The notes beneath the pieces were generated by a model. It saw nothing but the letters and a program-made list of their open reading frames with translations. It was not told the origin of the DNA and ran no database searches. 64,000 nucleotides of DNA from Dicaeum eximium (taxonomy: Eukaryota; Chordata; Aves; Passeriformes; Dicaeidae): positions 310,859 to 374,858 of the forward strand of contig VWZP01006699.1 in assembly GCA_013396995.1 (NCBI GenBank). Reading direction: 5' to 3'. Shown here in pieces: positions 11,249 through 23,800 of the stretch; within the stretch, counting starts at the first letter, position 1, and every line of letters begins with the position of its first letter. The position numbers were made by a program, and so were the translations under genes.

Positions 11249-11322
11249 ACATAAAATAACCATTAAACATTTTACTTTAACCCTTAAACATAAAATAACC
11301 CTTAAACATTTTACTTTAACCT
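11249..11322. repeat. 39-bp tandem duplication
   Basis: Two adjacent copies of an AT-rich 39-bp unit start with ACATAAAATAACC at 11,249 and 11,288. Each contains TTAAACATTTTACTTTAACC. They are nearly identical, the clear difference being CATTAAAC versus CCTTAAAC, so the duplication is fairly recent. It lies inside XDH intron 1. Confidence 0.85.
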
Positions 11323-14300
11323 CTGTCCAGTGGTCAGAAACTGAAGTTCTGCCCTTGCCTCCGAATGGCCACAGGGCTTGTTTTCCCCTTTTTCTGTTAT
11401 TAACAAAGTGTCAAGAAACTCTTCCAAATTCACTGTGTGCCAGAATATAATCATGTTCTTGGCTCTTATTTTATGCAAGTCCTAAGTACAACAGTTACAG
11501 TTTATTTGAATTAATCACTCCCAGTTTGAAGGGCAAATTGAAACAGGGGGTCATTTGTGCAAGTATTCTTTTACTTTCTATTTTCACTGATAAGAAACCT
11601 TCACAACCTCTGTCCTGCTTCAGTTTTATGCCTTTAACACCTGACAGGGTTATTCTAAAGATACAAGGTTCATACTTCCTGTTTGAGATCACCTTTTTAG
11701 AATTAACTGATAAAATTACTGCTATAAAACACAACTGGTCGCTTTTTGCACATCTCATTCCTGCCCTGGGGGGATCTACAGGAAAAAAAAAGAGTCCATT
11801 CTAGTTTGGGAATGTCATATTGTAGATCATGCAGCACTCATTGCTGCTATTCAGAGCAGAGTGCCTCTGTTCCCTCACCTCCTGGATGCATGGAAACAAA
11901 TAAAAGGATGCAGTGGCTCTTCCATGACCATCTGGTTCAGAGTAAGCCCATACATCCCTCTGCAGCAGCTTGGCAAACAGACAGACATGAGAAGGAAATT
12001 CCAAACATCCCTGTGACTGTGAGTGGACAAATGGCCTTTTAGAGCCATTCCACAGACAAAGAGCCAGCCCCATCAACTCCCACTGTCACTGTCATGCTGT
12101 TTCTTCCTCATGTCTGTGCCAATGGCCATTGCAAACCCTTTCAAAGCAGCTTCCAAGATAGCCAGGCACAGAGAAGAAACTTCAGAATGGTTAAAGACTA
12201 TTCTGTGCTTATATCAAAGAAAACATCTCAAGAGGCTTTCTTGAAAGAATCCAAGAAGTGCTTAGTTATGTACTCAAACCAAGCAATTAAAAGTTTGGCC
12301 CACTGGCTTCTCTTCAGGAAGTAGGAAATAAAGACAGGCCTAGTCCTTCATTTTTCATTTAACCACTCATCTCCATGTACTTTTAGTGATATAAGAATGT
12401 GAGAAGTCCCAAAGACAAAGCTTTGCTCAACTTTATCAGAAAGTGTCTCCCACCATGTCCCAGACAATTCACACCCTTACTCTGTTTTAGTCAACAGCCC
12501 TGGATTGCTACTTCAGTCACTTCAAACTACTCCACTGGAGCTGTGTATCTGCAATTCTGGCAGAAACTAGGGATCTGAGAGAGATAATGGGTAAGAGTTT
12601 GGAGAGCATTCTGGATTAACACAAATCTCACACATCAAAGATCAAGGAATCATTTCACTTTAGATTCCTGGTGGGAGGATGCTTGCAGATGAGTCTCTCT
12701 TGCTGGGCACAGAGTAAGAATTTTTTGCTGTTCTTGCCTTTTGCTCATTGCTGTTGCTGGTTTGTCCTCCAACAAATCATTCCTCCAGTGGTTTGTTGCA
12801 ATCACCTGCTGTGATTTGTTCTTAAAATATTTTAAAACCCTGTGGGTGGGGATAACATGTCTTGTCTGCTGCCCAGTACAAAATAATTCCCAGCTCAATA
12901 TCACAGCTCCTGCTCACCTCCCCCAGTGTCCTTGTACAGAAAGAAACTGAATTCTATCCATTGCCTTCTGTGGTTGTAGGATCAGACAACTTAGATACTG
13001 CAGTTCAAAGAAATATTTCCCTTTTGGCAAGTTACTCGTTTTCAGTGTTTGGCAATTTGTTTTATTTTAGTTTTTCAAATCAAATGTCATATTGCAGGTA
13101 TATCAGATTGACAGCCACATTCTGACAATTTAAAACTGAATTTTACTGCATTTGGCAGCTTAATCAAATGCAGAAAGAAACATTGTTGAAAATATTAGGA
13201 TGGCACAGATGGTCAAATGACTCTCAACAAATTTACTCTGTACTGCTGTGTTTGTACTACATGTCTGGTTCTAGGAATTTTAAATACTCAGATCCACCTC
13301 AGCAGGGAGCCTAACCTGGCCTTGCAGTTCTTTGTGCTTTTAAGTACCACACAGAGCAGGTTCTGAAGCAGTTCTTTACACCTTTAGAGCTCATGGACTA
13401 GTCCAGAAAAATGTTGAGCTTGCTTCCCCATAACTTTATATACAAAGCTTCAATCTCAATAAATATTTTGTTTTCCAGCTTCTCTATCTGCCTCTCACTA
13501 ATTCAGATAACTATGCCTTTACAACATAAAGCATCATATTTAAATTATTAGTCCCAGAAAGTTAGAGATTTTTCAGTTTAAGAGAACAGTAGTTGAACAA
13601 GGTAAATAGAGGAACAGAAAGAAAGAGAAAACAATCTTTCCTAGTTTACCAAACAAGATGCTAAGCTTTCCATCAGCTGGGGTCTATAAATGAGAAGCAG
13701 ATGCTTTCCTGAAGGACAAGCTCTCATTCAATCACTAATCCCTGGTCACTCATTAAGCTGCAAGAAGAGAAAGTGAAAGGTTTTAACCAGACTGCCACGC
13801 AGCAAGTCAGACCAGTCACTTGTAAAGGTCCCCTAGGACCTTAAAACCTGTGAATGTGTTATTCCTGAAGTCAGTGAGAGATTTCAAATTCATTTATTAG
13901 GAAAAAGGATTAGAACACAGATGAACAAACTGAATATAACAGTTGAATTTACACAACGTAAATTTGCTATTGGTCATGAGAACATTTCGTTCTGCTTTAA
14001 ACCACCACACTGAAAGCTCGTAAGTTACTGTTTATGTAGAACTCGGAGGTTCACAAAGCTCAGAAAAATCCTGTATTTTAGCTGGTTCCATCAGCAATCA
14101 AATAGCCACAGACTTTGCAATGGTAGGAGGTCTAATGTGGCTTCCAGCATAGATCCTCCCTTAGCATTCAGAATAGAAATATTGACTCCACATGTTTAAA
14201 CTAAAATTACACGCTACATATGCATGAGACAGACTTGTCAACCAAGGGGAAAAAAATTGCCACTATTAGCTTTAAATTGAGCATGCTGATTTGCATTCTA

Positions 14301-14682
14301 GTCTAGGCAGACTATAAAGATAACTTTAAGTTAGTAGTGTGCCAAGCTATATGCCCAGTGAAGTAAACAGGTGCTTAAAATAAACAGTCCTAAATGTCAA
14401 GGATGCTCAGCTGTTCCAAGGAGACTTTTTCTTGACAAAGTGCAGACTGGGCTAATGCAAGAGAGAAGGATTTGCTTCAATCCATGTCCCTGTATTACAA
14501 ACCACCTCTTATCACGTGGTTTTGTACAGTGACAGGATGTCAGCAGCCCATTTGCAATGTCAAGCTGTCAAGAATTCACACAGCAGCAACCTTTCTCACT
14601 GGCCACACTACCACGTTCTTTGCAGTGAATCAGCCAGAATATTTAGTCAGGACCCCAGATGGATAGAGCCATATCCTAACTT

Positions 14683-14957
14683 AGAATCATAGAATATACG
14701 GACTTTTGGAAGAGACACACTAAAACCATCAAAGCTCAACTCCTGGGCCTGCACAGAACACCCCAAGAATCACACCAGGTGCCTGAGAGCATTGTCCAAA
14801 TACTTCCTGAAGTCTGTCTGACTTGGTGCTGTGACCACTGCCCCAGGGAGCCCGTTCCAGAGCCCAACCACCCTCTGGGAGAAAAGCCTTTTCATAACCT
14901 CCCCTGATGGATGCTGTTTCCTCAGGTCCTGCCACTGGTCATAGAGAGAAGATATTA
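14683..14957 (-). mobile_element. CR1 LINE 3' fragment (in XDH intron 1)
   Basis: The plus strand starts AGAATCATAGAATATACGG and continues with words of the antisense CR1 3' region: CAACTCCTGGGCCTGCACAG, GGTGCTGTGACCACTGCCCC, CAACCACCCTCTGGGAGAAA and GTCCTGCCACTGGTC. It is a different CR1 subfamily from the copy at 28,401. Its sense strand is minus, and it is about 275 bp and 5'-truncated. Confidence 0.85.
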
Positions 14958-17545
14958 ATGCCTGCCTCTCCACTTCCCCTCTTGCTACCTGCTATTCCAG
15001 CAGAATTGCACTTCCAGGCACTTCCCACCACATAACATTTCACATTCAGCAATGTCCCAACAAACTCCACGTACACTGCCAGATCAGAGTGCCCCATGAG
15101 TCCAATTCTCTCTCTTAAACCTGCATTTGGAGGGGTTGTAACTTGAGCCACTTTAGCAACACACACAAAGAAAGGAATAGAAAAAAAAAGACACTGGAGG
15201 CTCTGGATAGAGCAAGTGAAACCTGCTCCTTTACTGGAACTGCCTGCTCCACAAAGCAGTGGGAAAAGATGCTGAGAGAGCTTTGACATTCAAATGAGTT
15301 GGTACCATTGGCAATATTAATCATCCCTTGGTGTTTTTTTTAGCCAAGCTGCCAAGATCACACTATGATGAACCCCTTTACACATGCACACAGCTCTGAG
15401 AGATGGCTTTTGTAAACAAGAACAACGGTTCCGTAAAAAAATTGCTGAAATGCAACAAGGCCAGTGTCACTCACAGCAGGTTTATTGTCTGCAGGACAGA
15501 CAGAAGATCCAAAATGAACAGATTGTTTTCTGCTGATGGCCTTCAGAGCCTAGGCTGCCCTTTCTCCCCTTCCCTGTCTTACCCCACGTGCATAAAAGAG
15601 AGTCCCACAAGGCCAGCTCTGGGCTTTGACTAACAGACATTTTCATGTTAGCAAAAGGTTTTCTCCAGGAAGAAGGACTTTTCTAACAGTTTACACAAAG
15701 CAGTGCTCTTGTAATAACTGAGCACCAGCCAATGCTGAAGCACCACTTGTAACTGCATGCAGGAATTTGTTTATAAACTCTTCATACCTACCATGAGAGG
15801 CCTATTGGTTTTGAAACTCAGCTGATCTGGCACCAGAACTACAATTTTGTTTCATTAGGGCATGCCAGAAAAAAAAAAAATCAAACAAGGCAGGACACGT
15901 GTTTTGTATCAGGGTCTGGATTGCCCAACACGTTTGTGGCAACCTCCTAACACAAGATCTAAAGAGCTCCAAGTTCACCCTCTACAAACTGAGGTTCACA
16001 AAGGAGGCATCTCACTAAAACTTTACAGAGCAATAAGACAACAAGTTAATGGTGTGCCACCTGCACCCACCATAGCAAAATATTAATCAGATAAAATTCA
16101 CAGACCATCCTGTGCCAAAATTTCAATTACCAGACTCAATTAGCTACTTACAATTAACTTGGAGCTTCAAGTTTTCATCTGTTTCTAGAAACAATGAATG
16201 GCTGATATGTCAATAAACACATATGAACCACTACTAATCTGTGTGAGCAAAGCTTTAGTTGTCAGCCTTCTGTACAAAACCTCAGAACCAAGCCTGGGCT
16301 CTATATCAGCATTATATTCAGCTCTGTGACTAACTTTTACTGCATACTAGATAAACTTCATTCTTCAGTAAACTGTTAATGTATCAATAAAACAAAACAT
16401 TCATATCAAATCCACTGGTACCTTGGAAAGTTCTAATTCCAATCTACTTTGGGATACAAATTCAGAACTAAAACCCCTAATTGTAGCTACACTCTCATCC
16501 ACATTAAACTACCAGGAAAAAACCAACAAAAGCAAAATGGATAGTAATCCTAGGCAGGGCACAGAACTTTTTAACCAACTGAGAGTATTGTGTGATCCCT
16601 CAAGGGATTAAAAAATTAATTGCCTAGCCCAAACTTAGTTTACCACACTATTTACCCCTAAGCAGCGCACAGGAAAGGTTTGCAAACTTTTGGCTCCCCA
16701 CAAGTGGATATGCAATCCTGTCCCCTTTCCCAGGTTTCCCAGCAGGAAGCTGCTTTGGCACAAGTTCCCTTGCCCAAGTGTCTAGGCAAGGGGAAGGTTG
16801 GGAAGGCAGCACTGAGCTGAGCTCAGAAACAGAATTAACTGGGTAGTTGGTCAAAGAGTCAGCTTTGACTTGTCACAAGCTTTTGAAGAGGCAAGGCTGC
16901 ATTGCTAGCCAGGCAAAGTCCAAACTGAGGAAAGGGAGCTCTGGGACAAAGTGTTCAAATGCATTCATTGTGTGCAATGAGCACCCCAGCCTCCTGTGAG
17001 ACACAGTCACTTCTCAGGTTATTGTCAGGAATCAGTACCATTTACTGGGCTTTCAGTCTGAAGAGTTTTCTAGATTCTTAAATGGAAATGGAATAAACAT
17101 TTTTCTAAATCCCTTTAGAAAACCAGATGTTAGAATTACTTATTGAGCATATGAATTATATATGGATGCTTCCATTTGAGCTAAATTTTCCAGATCTGTT
17201 GTAAGTACTCAAATAATTTCTAGTAGAAACGCCTGTATTAAGCAGTGCACACTTCTTTTAAAGTAGTTACCTCAGAATTGTAGTAAATTATTGCCAACAA
17301 ATCTAAAATGTAAAAGGAATATTATGTAACTGTGTTACTTTTTGAATAATGCACAAGAGGAAGTCAAAGAAGAGAAAATTTAGCTATTTAGCAAAGCAAT
17401 ATGTAGTCTTCACAATTTAATACTTAAAAGCCATACAATGTGTTCTTATCAGAAAACTTCAGAGGAGGAAAAAAATTACTAGAAAAGTAAGTAATCAAGC
17501 CACAATCCAGGAGCAAGCTGGACAGAAAGCTGGAATCTTCCTTAC

Positions 17546-17599
17546 CTTTTTACCATTCACAAAGAAAACAAGTTCATCCCCTGCCTCGTTTGGAGCCAT
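17546..17599 (-). CDS. XDH: XDH exon 1, coding part (residues 1-18)
   Basis: The exon encodes MAPNEAGDELVFFVNGKK, the N terminus and first beta strand of the ferredoxin-like domain. The ATG is at 17,599-17,597 in the context GCAGGATGG, with a G at +4. The same reading frame contains no upstream ATG before it, and the start aligns with the chicken protein start (MAPPETGDELV as I recall). The exon ends AAG and is followed by a strong donor, GTAAGG, in phase 0. Exon 2 continues with GTG GTG GAA (VVE). The gap to exon 2 is about 7 kb, a long first intron. Confidence 0.95.
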
Positions 17600-17890
17600 C
17601 CTGCACACCCTCCAAAATTCACTCAAACAGGGCCACAGCCCACCCTTCTGAGAGCAGCCCTGCTCCCCACACCAAAGTGAGCACCAGCCACACCACAAGT
17701 AACACGAGTCTGCCTCCTCAAGGTGTGACTTTATTTGTACACCGGTGCCCTGTGGAACCCCATATTATATAAGAGGCAGTGAAGAGGCGTGCCAGCTGCC
17801 TTTGGTTGGTGCTTCTGCAGCCCTGATGACAGAAAAGGAGCTGGAACAGCAGAGTGACCCGCCCCCTTTTATATAGCAGAGGATCACAAC
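17600..17890 (-). promoter_or_regulatory. XDH: XDH 5' leader and core promoter candidates
   Basis: Two TATA-like elements face toward XDH on the minus strand. The distal one is CTATATAAAAGGGGGCGGG, with the TATA at about 17,867-17,876 and an adjoining GC box; initiation about 30 bases on would give a leader of roughly 240 bases. The proximal one, TTATATAATA at 17,762-17,771, would give a leader of roughly 140 bases. Between it and the ATG lies AATAAAG (17,729-17,735), a spacing like that in a retroviral LTR. I cannot tell which box is used. No uninterrupted upstream ATG frame reaches the XDH start. Confidence 0.55.
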
Positions 17891-20800
17891 GCAGCTGCAT
17901 TCCCTTCAGATGATCCTGCCAGGCTTGGGCCACTCATCTTGTGCCACTGACACGGCTGCCAGCAAGGACTTCACAGGCTTTTGCAATGCAATGCAAACTT
18001 CGGGGGAGGGTGGGTTCTCCCAGCTATCCCTCACCAAATATTGACAAGAAAAAGCTGTTTCCCTTGTTCTGTGCACAGCCATCCACCTGGCATTCACCAC
18101 ACGGAGGTCTCTAATGACAACACCTGCTTATTTAAATTAAAAAACTCCTTGATATGTGCACATCTGCTGGTAGACTGACTGCAAGACTATTTCATTATTT
18201 TTCCTCACAGTTTTAAAGCTACAGTACCCTCTGCCTGGGAGGACAGAATTTAAACAGGTATGTGTTTGTCCACATAAAAGCAATTCTAGAGAACTGGCAC
18301 TCTGATCCAGCACCTCTTCTCAGGTGCTGGGCTAAGACCATAATGTTTACATTGGGCTCTTAAAGCATCTAGGCTTACCTGTTCTGGTTTAATCCTCACA
18401 TCCTGGTTCCTAGGTGCATGTTACCAGTGAAACAGAGGAAAACCAAGGATTTTTTGTCTTCCATTTCCCTGGCGGTGGTTTCTCCTGGCTTCTCCATCAC
18501 ACAACCACACATTTTCTGTGAAGTCTTCCAGTTTTTTTTCCTTCCAAAGGTGTTGGCAGAATCATCCATATGATGGCAGAATCCATATGACATGCACTGG
18601 TTTAATGAACAAGATATCTGAACTGCTAGTTCCAGTTTAAAATTCCACCACAAAACAGCACAGTTCCAAAGTCTCATGGACGTTTCCTAGCACTGTACCT
18701 TATCCTGTCTGCTCCATTCTGATTCTTGTGATTTTGCTTTTCTTACTCAGTTTCAATTAATTTTGATTAGGTTTTTTACTTATTTCTTTTAAATTCCTGG
18801 GAAAACACTATATCAAAGACTTCTCAGGAACCTCTCTGAATAATTCATAAGATAACAAAACCTAATTAAATTACAATTTTCAGAAACAGTCTTTCCTTCA
18901 GTATTATGAAAACGTTTCACAGTGAATACAATACATACATTATTTTTAGCAGCTTTTATCTTCTCATTTATTCTGTTTCCCAGTCTATACCCTAGAAAAG
19001 CTACTTTATAACAAGTGTCAAACACAGTTTCAGCCTTCTTTATAGGCATTTCAGTTTGCTGAAAGTAGAGTTCACAACAAATTTGTGCTTAACACCAGCT
19101 GCCTTAATCTACGTTTTCAGCGAAGTTTTGAATAGCTGAACCAGTGCTGACACCTATTGTCTGGCACCTCCCACTTTGAAATATCTGAGTACTAGAAAAA
19201 AACATTTTTCTCCAAGTAATCTTAAACTCTGTTGCTTGATATTTCTGTGAAAAATTTACACAAGCACTACCCTCACGTAGCAAGCTTCAATCTCAAAATT
19301 AGTGTACACAAGGTTACTACTCATTATTAGTTTTGTAATATTTCAAATAGCAATTATTACTCATAACCACAAGTAACATGTTATTACAGCAATCTTAAAG
19401 CAACTAGCCATTACAGCATTAACACCAAAATCAAACTTGTTTAGTTTCCTAATCTGTGTTTTCCATAACTCATGATGCAGTTCTTAGGTTTAAAGAACAC
19501 TTCCAATCATATCATCACTTTTTAAAGGAAGCCCATACTCAAATTTCTGCCTAGCCTTGGTGATAACATTATAGGTAAACTATTGCTTTCTACTAAATCA
19601 GTAAACAGCACCTTATGATATTCCATCACAGGAATTTGATCCATCAACCCAGTATATATACCTAAGACAAAACTAAAGATAAATACAACCATAATAATGA
19701 TCTCTACATGTATATTACATGGTAATTTAAACTTCAGACTTCGTATCAACAGAGTGTCTGGTCACAAAGCACCAAATCCACCCATTCTCTCACCACCCTG
19801 ATGGTATAGTGTATTACTATACCCATTTCAAAGGCAGAGAACCAAGACATAGAACAGGAATTTTCCTAGTGCTCTAAATAACTCTGGAGCATGAGAGAGT
19901 GTGCTATTGAAATCTCTTGTCCATTTTCTGAAATCCTACCTTCTCTGAAACAGAGCAGAGGATTACCAGAAATCAGAGAAAAGAAAGTGAAACCTAAAAA
20001 AATCCAACTCACAAAACCCTCAACACAAAACTCCCTTAAGTGAGCTAAAATGGAAAACTTTCCTCAATCAAACAAAAATTAGTTATAAGACAAAGTATTC
20101 TGACTTACCAGTCAGATAAAGTCTAGCAGGTTTCCCATTTTAGAAATCATCCCTTTGCCCATTCATAACTCTTAGATGGGAATGTTTTAGAAGTTCAAAA
20201 TTCCTTGCAGTCACATTCACTCACTAAAGAGCTCAGAAAGCAGTTGTTATTAGTCAAGAATATATATTTTTTTAAAAAGCAGCTGACTTTCCTCATTCTG
20301 ACTGGTTAATCCTGCAGACCTGGCTGTTGCAATAATAATAATAATCATCTGTTTTGCAGATGATCACATGTGTAGCTCAATAAATGCAGTGAAATTTATG
20401 GAAACACCATTCCCGCCAGGAGTTTACTGCCAGAATCAGGTAAATGAAAAGTACATTAAGGAAATGGATGAAAGTACAACAAGGAAAAAATGCCAGGGGT
20501 AATAAAGGAGAAGATTTAAAACTAACAGAGGTGAGAAGATTTGTTGTTCTGTTCTCATGTTCCTCTTGCAGGAAACAGGAAAGATGAAAGTACAGGTGGC
20601 TCTGAGGAGAATTTGATGAAGGGATTTATGAGGAGCAATTTTTAAAGCAAATACAAAAAAGAACAGAGTCCCAAGTCAGTGTTTTAATGCAGTAACCCCT
20701 GTATCAAGCTTCCAGTGTCTTTACACTCACTCTGTGTCCCACTGCCCCTTTAGCCACTGCTGCTAAACCATTGTCTAAACCATGCTAAACCAGCATCTTT

Positions 20801-23800
20801 CCCCTGAAGTGGAAACAACTCGTTTGCTTTAGTTCTGGTGGTCTCTCTTCTGTTGGCTCATGTATCCTTTGTGGGAACACCCACTGGACAGTCTTCAGGG
20901 ATCTCAAGAAGTCTCCATCTGCTGTTACCAGGGTCAGCCATGAGGGCATACGAGGTTAATTAGAGCTGTACACACCATCTCTTACTTCTTAAAAATCTCT
21001 TTTTACAGCCTCAGCTGTTGGTGGTTGTGGTTTTTGTTCTGAGTGTTCTCTGTATGAGTTTAAAAAAAACCAAAACATCATAGAGTAATGATTATAGATT
21101 GAGTGTAAAGACAGAGTATGTTGCCTGAGGATGTTTGTTCTTCTCTTTGGCATCACCTATCAGCCGCTGGTGAAGACAGGTTCCTGAAAGAAGTGGGCAT
21201 TTTATCTTACCGGATAGGGACATTCATACTTTATTGCCAAAGTCTCCAAAAAGAGCTCAAAGAAACAAAACCATTGGGGATCATAATACAGACAGTAAAC
21301 TTAATACTCTGCAATAACAAAACACTCCAGAAAACCCTAACCAAACACCAAACCCCATAAAATTGCCATGTGATTATGAAAGTAAGGTACTGCACATTTT
21401 TTCAAAGGCATTTCTCAGAAATTAAAAAAAGAACTTATGTTCATGCACTTTGCTATGAGGGGTCTACATTCCTTTCTGGTTACAGATAGATGTTTGAGAA
21501 AGATCATTGTCACAAAGCAAACATAAATTTGATTTCCTCATTGAGGTTTGTGAGTGGATACTATCTCATTATTCATGAATCACTAATCATTCAGTGTTCA
21601 CCTTCTAATTGTACAAATATTGTCTAATTGTCCAGATTTATTGCATGAATTATGATCTCTTCACCTGCTTTTGAAGATGGGTGGAGTTTAATTATAGCTC
21701 TTTTCTTTGTCCTACCCTCTGCCTTCCTATGAGAGCAAGAAACGAGCAAGGTTAGCCAATTCAGCCTTCTGAATTGCCAGCCTCCTGAGATGAACTGCTT
21801 TTCACAACAATTAGCAAAGCATAACTTACTTCAATTCATTCAGTGTTTCTTCCATTGCCTACTTCCAGTGGGGGAAACAAAGGGTGTTTCAGATATCTGA
21901 CCTGAAAAGCAATCTCTTTTCAAGCAGGCTTGTTAATGTGTGTTCCTTATCTTCAGCAGCACCAAACTTGACACCTATCAGTTGTCTTTTACCTGCTTCC
22001 AGGTACCATGTGAGAGAAACTCCTATACCTGTCCTGATAATCTAACTCAATAAAATCATACCTTCTTCTTCATCTTTCTTTCTCTTCATATGTTGACATT
22101 TTAGGAGCATCTTTTGTATTTAAACTTTATATCTGTCCCAGAACGAGCCAGAGTTCACTTGCAGAGACTGGTTGTTGTCCCTGTCACGGGTGGAAGCATT
22201 GTCTCCAGTGGGTGTTCCAAGGAGGAAAGGGGAGGAAAGCAGCTGCAAGAACCCCACGAAGCTCTTCATTCTTCTGAACAGCTGCTAAAGCACCGCCTCT
22301 CTGGCATCTAATAATCCCATTTTATTCCAACATCCCTGCACAGGCAAGTAGGAGCTTCTGGGCCAGATTAACTAAGTCAAAACTAGTTCCTATACCATAC
22401 TCCATGCATCGCTAAATTTCCACTGCTTTTCTTCACAGGAGACAGTCTCTACACAAAATCTGCCTTGCTTGTTTTGTTCTGCCCCTGTGAAGGTATTAAT
22501 TAATTTTGTTTGGGATATGGTAATACCTAGTTTTCTCTTATCTATACACTGGATGCAGTCTAGCATGTGGCTCCTTGTCAAAACTCTGATACCAGCTGTA
22601 TGAAGTAAATTTCTATTTCATATGCTGTCCTGAACCTGCCTGGGCACCTCCACAAATCCTCTGGCTGCTCTGTGTATCTCACTGGTAATTCTTTCCTCAT
22701 TTCAGAATGTAGTATTTTGATGGGCAGTTCATTCGCAAAACAAGAAATCCTCCAAAACTGCTTCTGCTAACAAAGAACCAAAAAGGTTTTCCTGAATCAA
22801 CCAAACATTTGACTGCTCTATCTAGGAGGGATTTGTATGCCAAAAGCTTGTGAGCATCCCCCAACTATGTAAGCCTGCCTAAGAAAAAGGCTGCCTCTCT
22901 CCACAGACCCTGCCTAAACAGAGACCTGCATTTCTTAGTACCTTGTACTGTGATTTCCTTCTAGTTCCTGCCATTAAGATGGCCTATCTAGATTGGACAA
23001 GCATGGCAAGTCAGTCCCACAGAGACTTTATGAAGGGTTTTGTTATTCCATAGTGCAGGAGAGCAGATGCCATCATCATCACTGAAGCAGGCCAGTTGTC
23101 TCAAACTGCAGCCATCATGGTCAGCTCACATCCTCCAGACTCTCTTGATTTCTCTTCAAAACAAATTCATTCTAAATAATTTTCCTCTAAGCAATAGTAA
23201 CAGACCATAAACATCAGGCAGGAAAGAAAAAGACAGTTCTGGCTCAAGAGCAGTTGCTATAAACCCAGCATGCATCATTTAAGGTGAAAATTAGAAAAGC
23301 CATACACATTAGAGCAGTAGCATTGAGGAATGCCCTTCCAAGAGAAGCAGCTCCTGAAAAAAAAAGATGAACTGCTTAAAAACTGAGGACTGAACAGCCT
23401 ACAAAGTGGATAATATCTTAAGTATATACTGCAGATGTTGAAACTTAAATTACTTCAAGTCCTGTGTTTCCCCTCCAATCCTACCTAGTGTCCACAAGAC
23501 AGATTTTCTCAAGTCATGTTCCTGATATCCTACAGTCTCAACTTGAAGTAAGAGTCTTCATAGTGTAAAATCTAGTTTATTAAGAATGTACAGGGAAGAA
23601 AGCTGATTGTATATAGAAAGCCTGTAATGATGTACATCTAAAATGTGTCTTTGAATTCCTGACTACTCAGAAGATATTATTAATTTTTAATTGCCTGGAT
23701 TATTCTCAAACAGAAGCACCTCATAGTCAGACCCGTTGTTTTCAGCAAAATGCGCAAGTATGAACACTTAAGGGCACTGAACAGAAGTCCTATACCATGA

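Larger units (their letters stand above)
10561..17545 (-). other. XDH intron 1
   Basis: This is the longest intron, 6,985 bp. It carries the 39-bp tandem duplication at 11,249 and the CR1 fragment at 14,683. The remainder is moderately AT-rich with no recognised exon. A regulatory element could lie here, as often in a first intron, but none can be named from the sequence. Confidence 0.85.
222..17599 (-). other. XDH: XDH gene, 5' part (coding exons 1-9)
   Basis: Xanthine dehydrogenase/oxidase is the cytosolic molybdo-flavoenzyme that oxidises hypoxanthine to xanthine and xanthine to uric acid, the terminal nitrogen waste product of birds. Nine exons splice in frame into about 278 residues. 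Residues 1-95 form the plant-ferredoxin-like [2Fe-2S] domain (Cys47, 52, 55, 77). Residues 104-178 form the second [2Fe-2S] domain (Cys117, 120, 152, 154). A Cys-rich linker covers about 170-235, and the FAD domain begins near 243. The ligand spacing equals the human enzyme shifted by four residues at the N terminus. It is shifted by fourteen after the linker, where ten residues are inserted. XDH is preferred over aldehyde oxidase (AOX) because residues 18-45 and 107-148 read as XDH (VVEKDVDPETTLLTYLRRK; QGN after DIEDAF). About 1,080 further residues, including the Mo-cofactor domain, should lie beyond the left edge. Confidence 0.97.

Noticed and set aside
5759..17599. Aldehyde oxidase (AOX) instead of XDH
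   Set aside because: The exons give XDH-type sequence, such as [20 protein letters not shown] with DIEDAFQGN and VVEKDVDPETTLLTYLRRK. AOX has different residues at these positions, for example [12 protein letters not shown].
17495..17698. N-terminal extension of XDH exon 1 frame
   Set aside because: The upstream frame is open but begins at TTG, not ATG; the conserved start is the ATG at 17,599. The part below 17,546 is intron.
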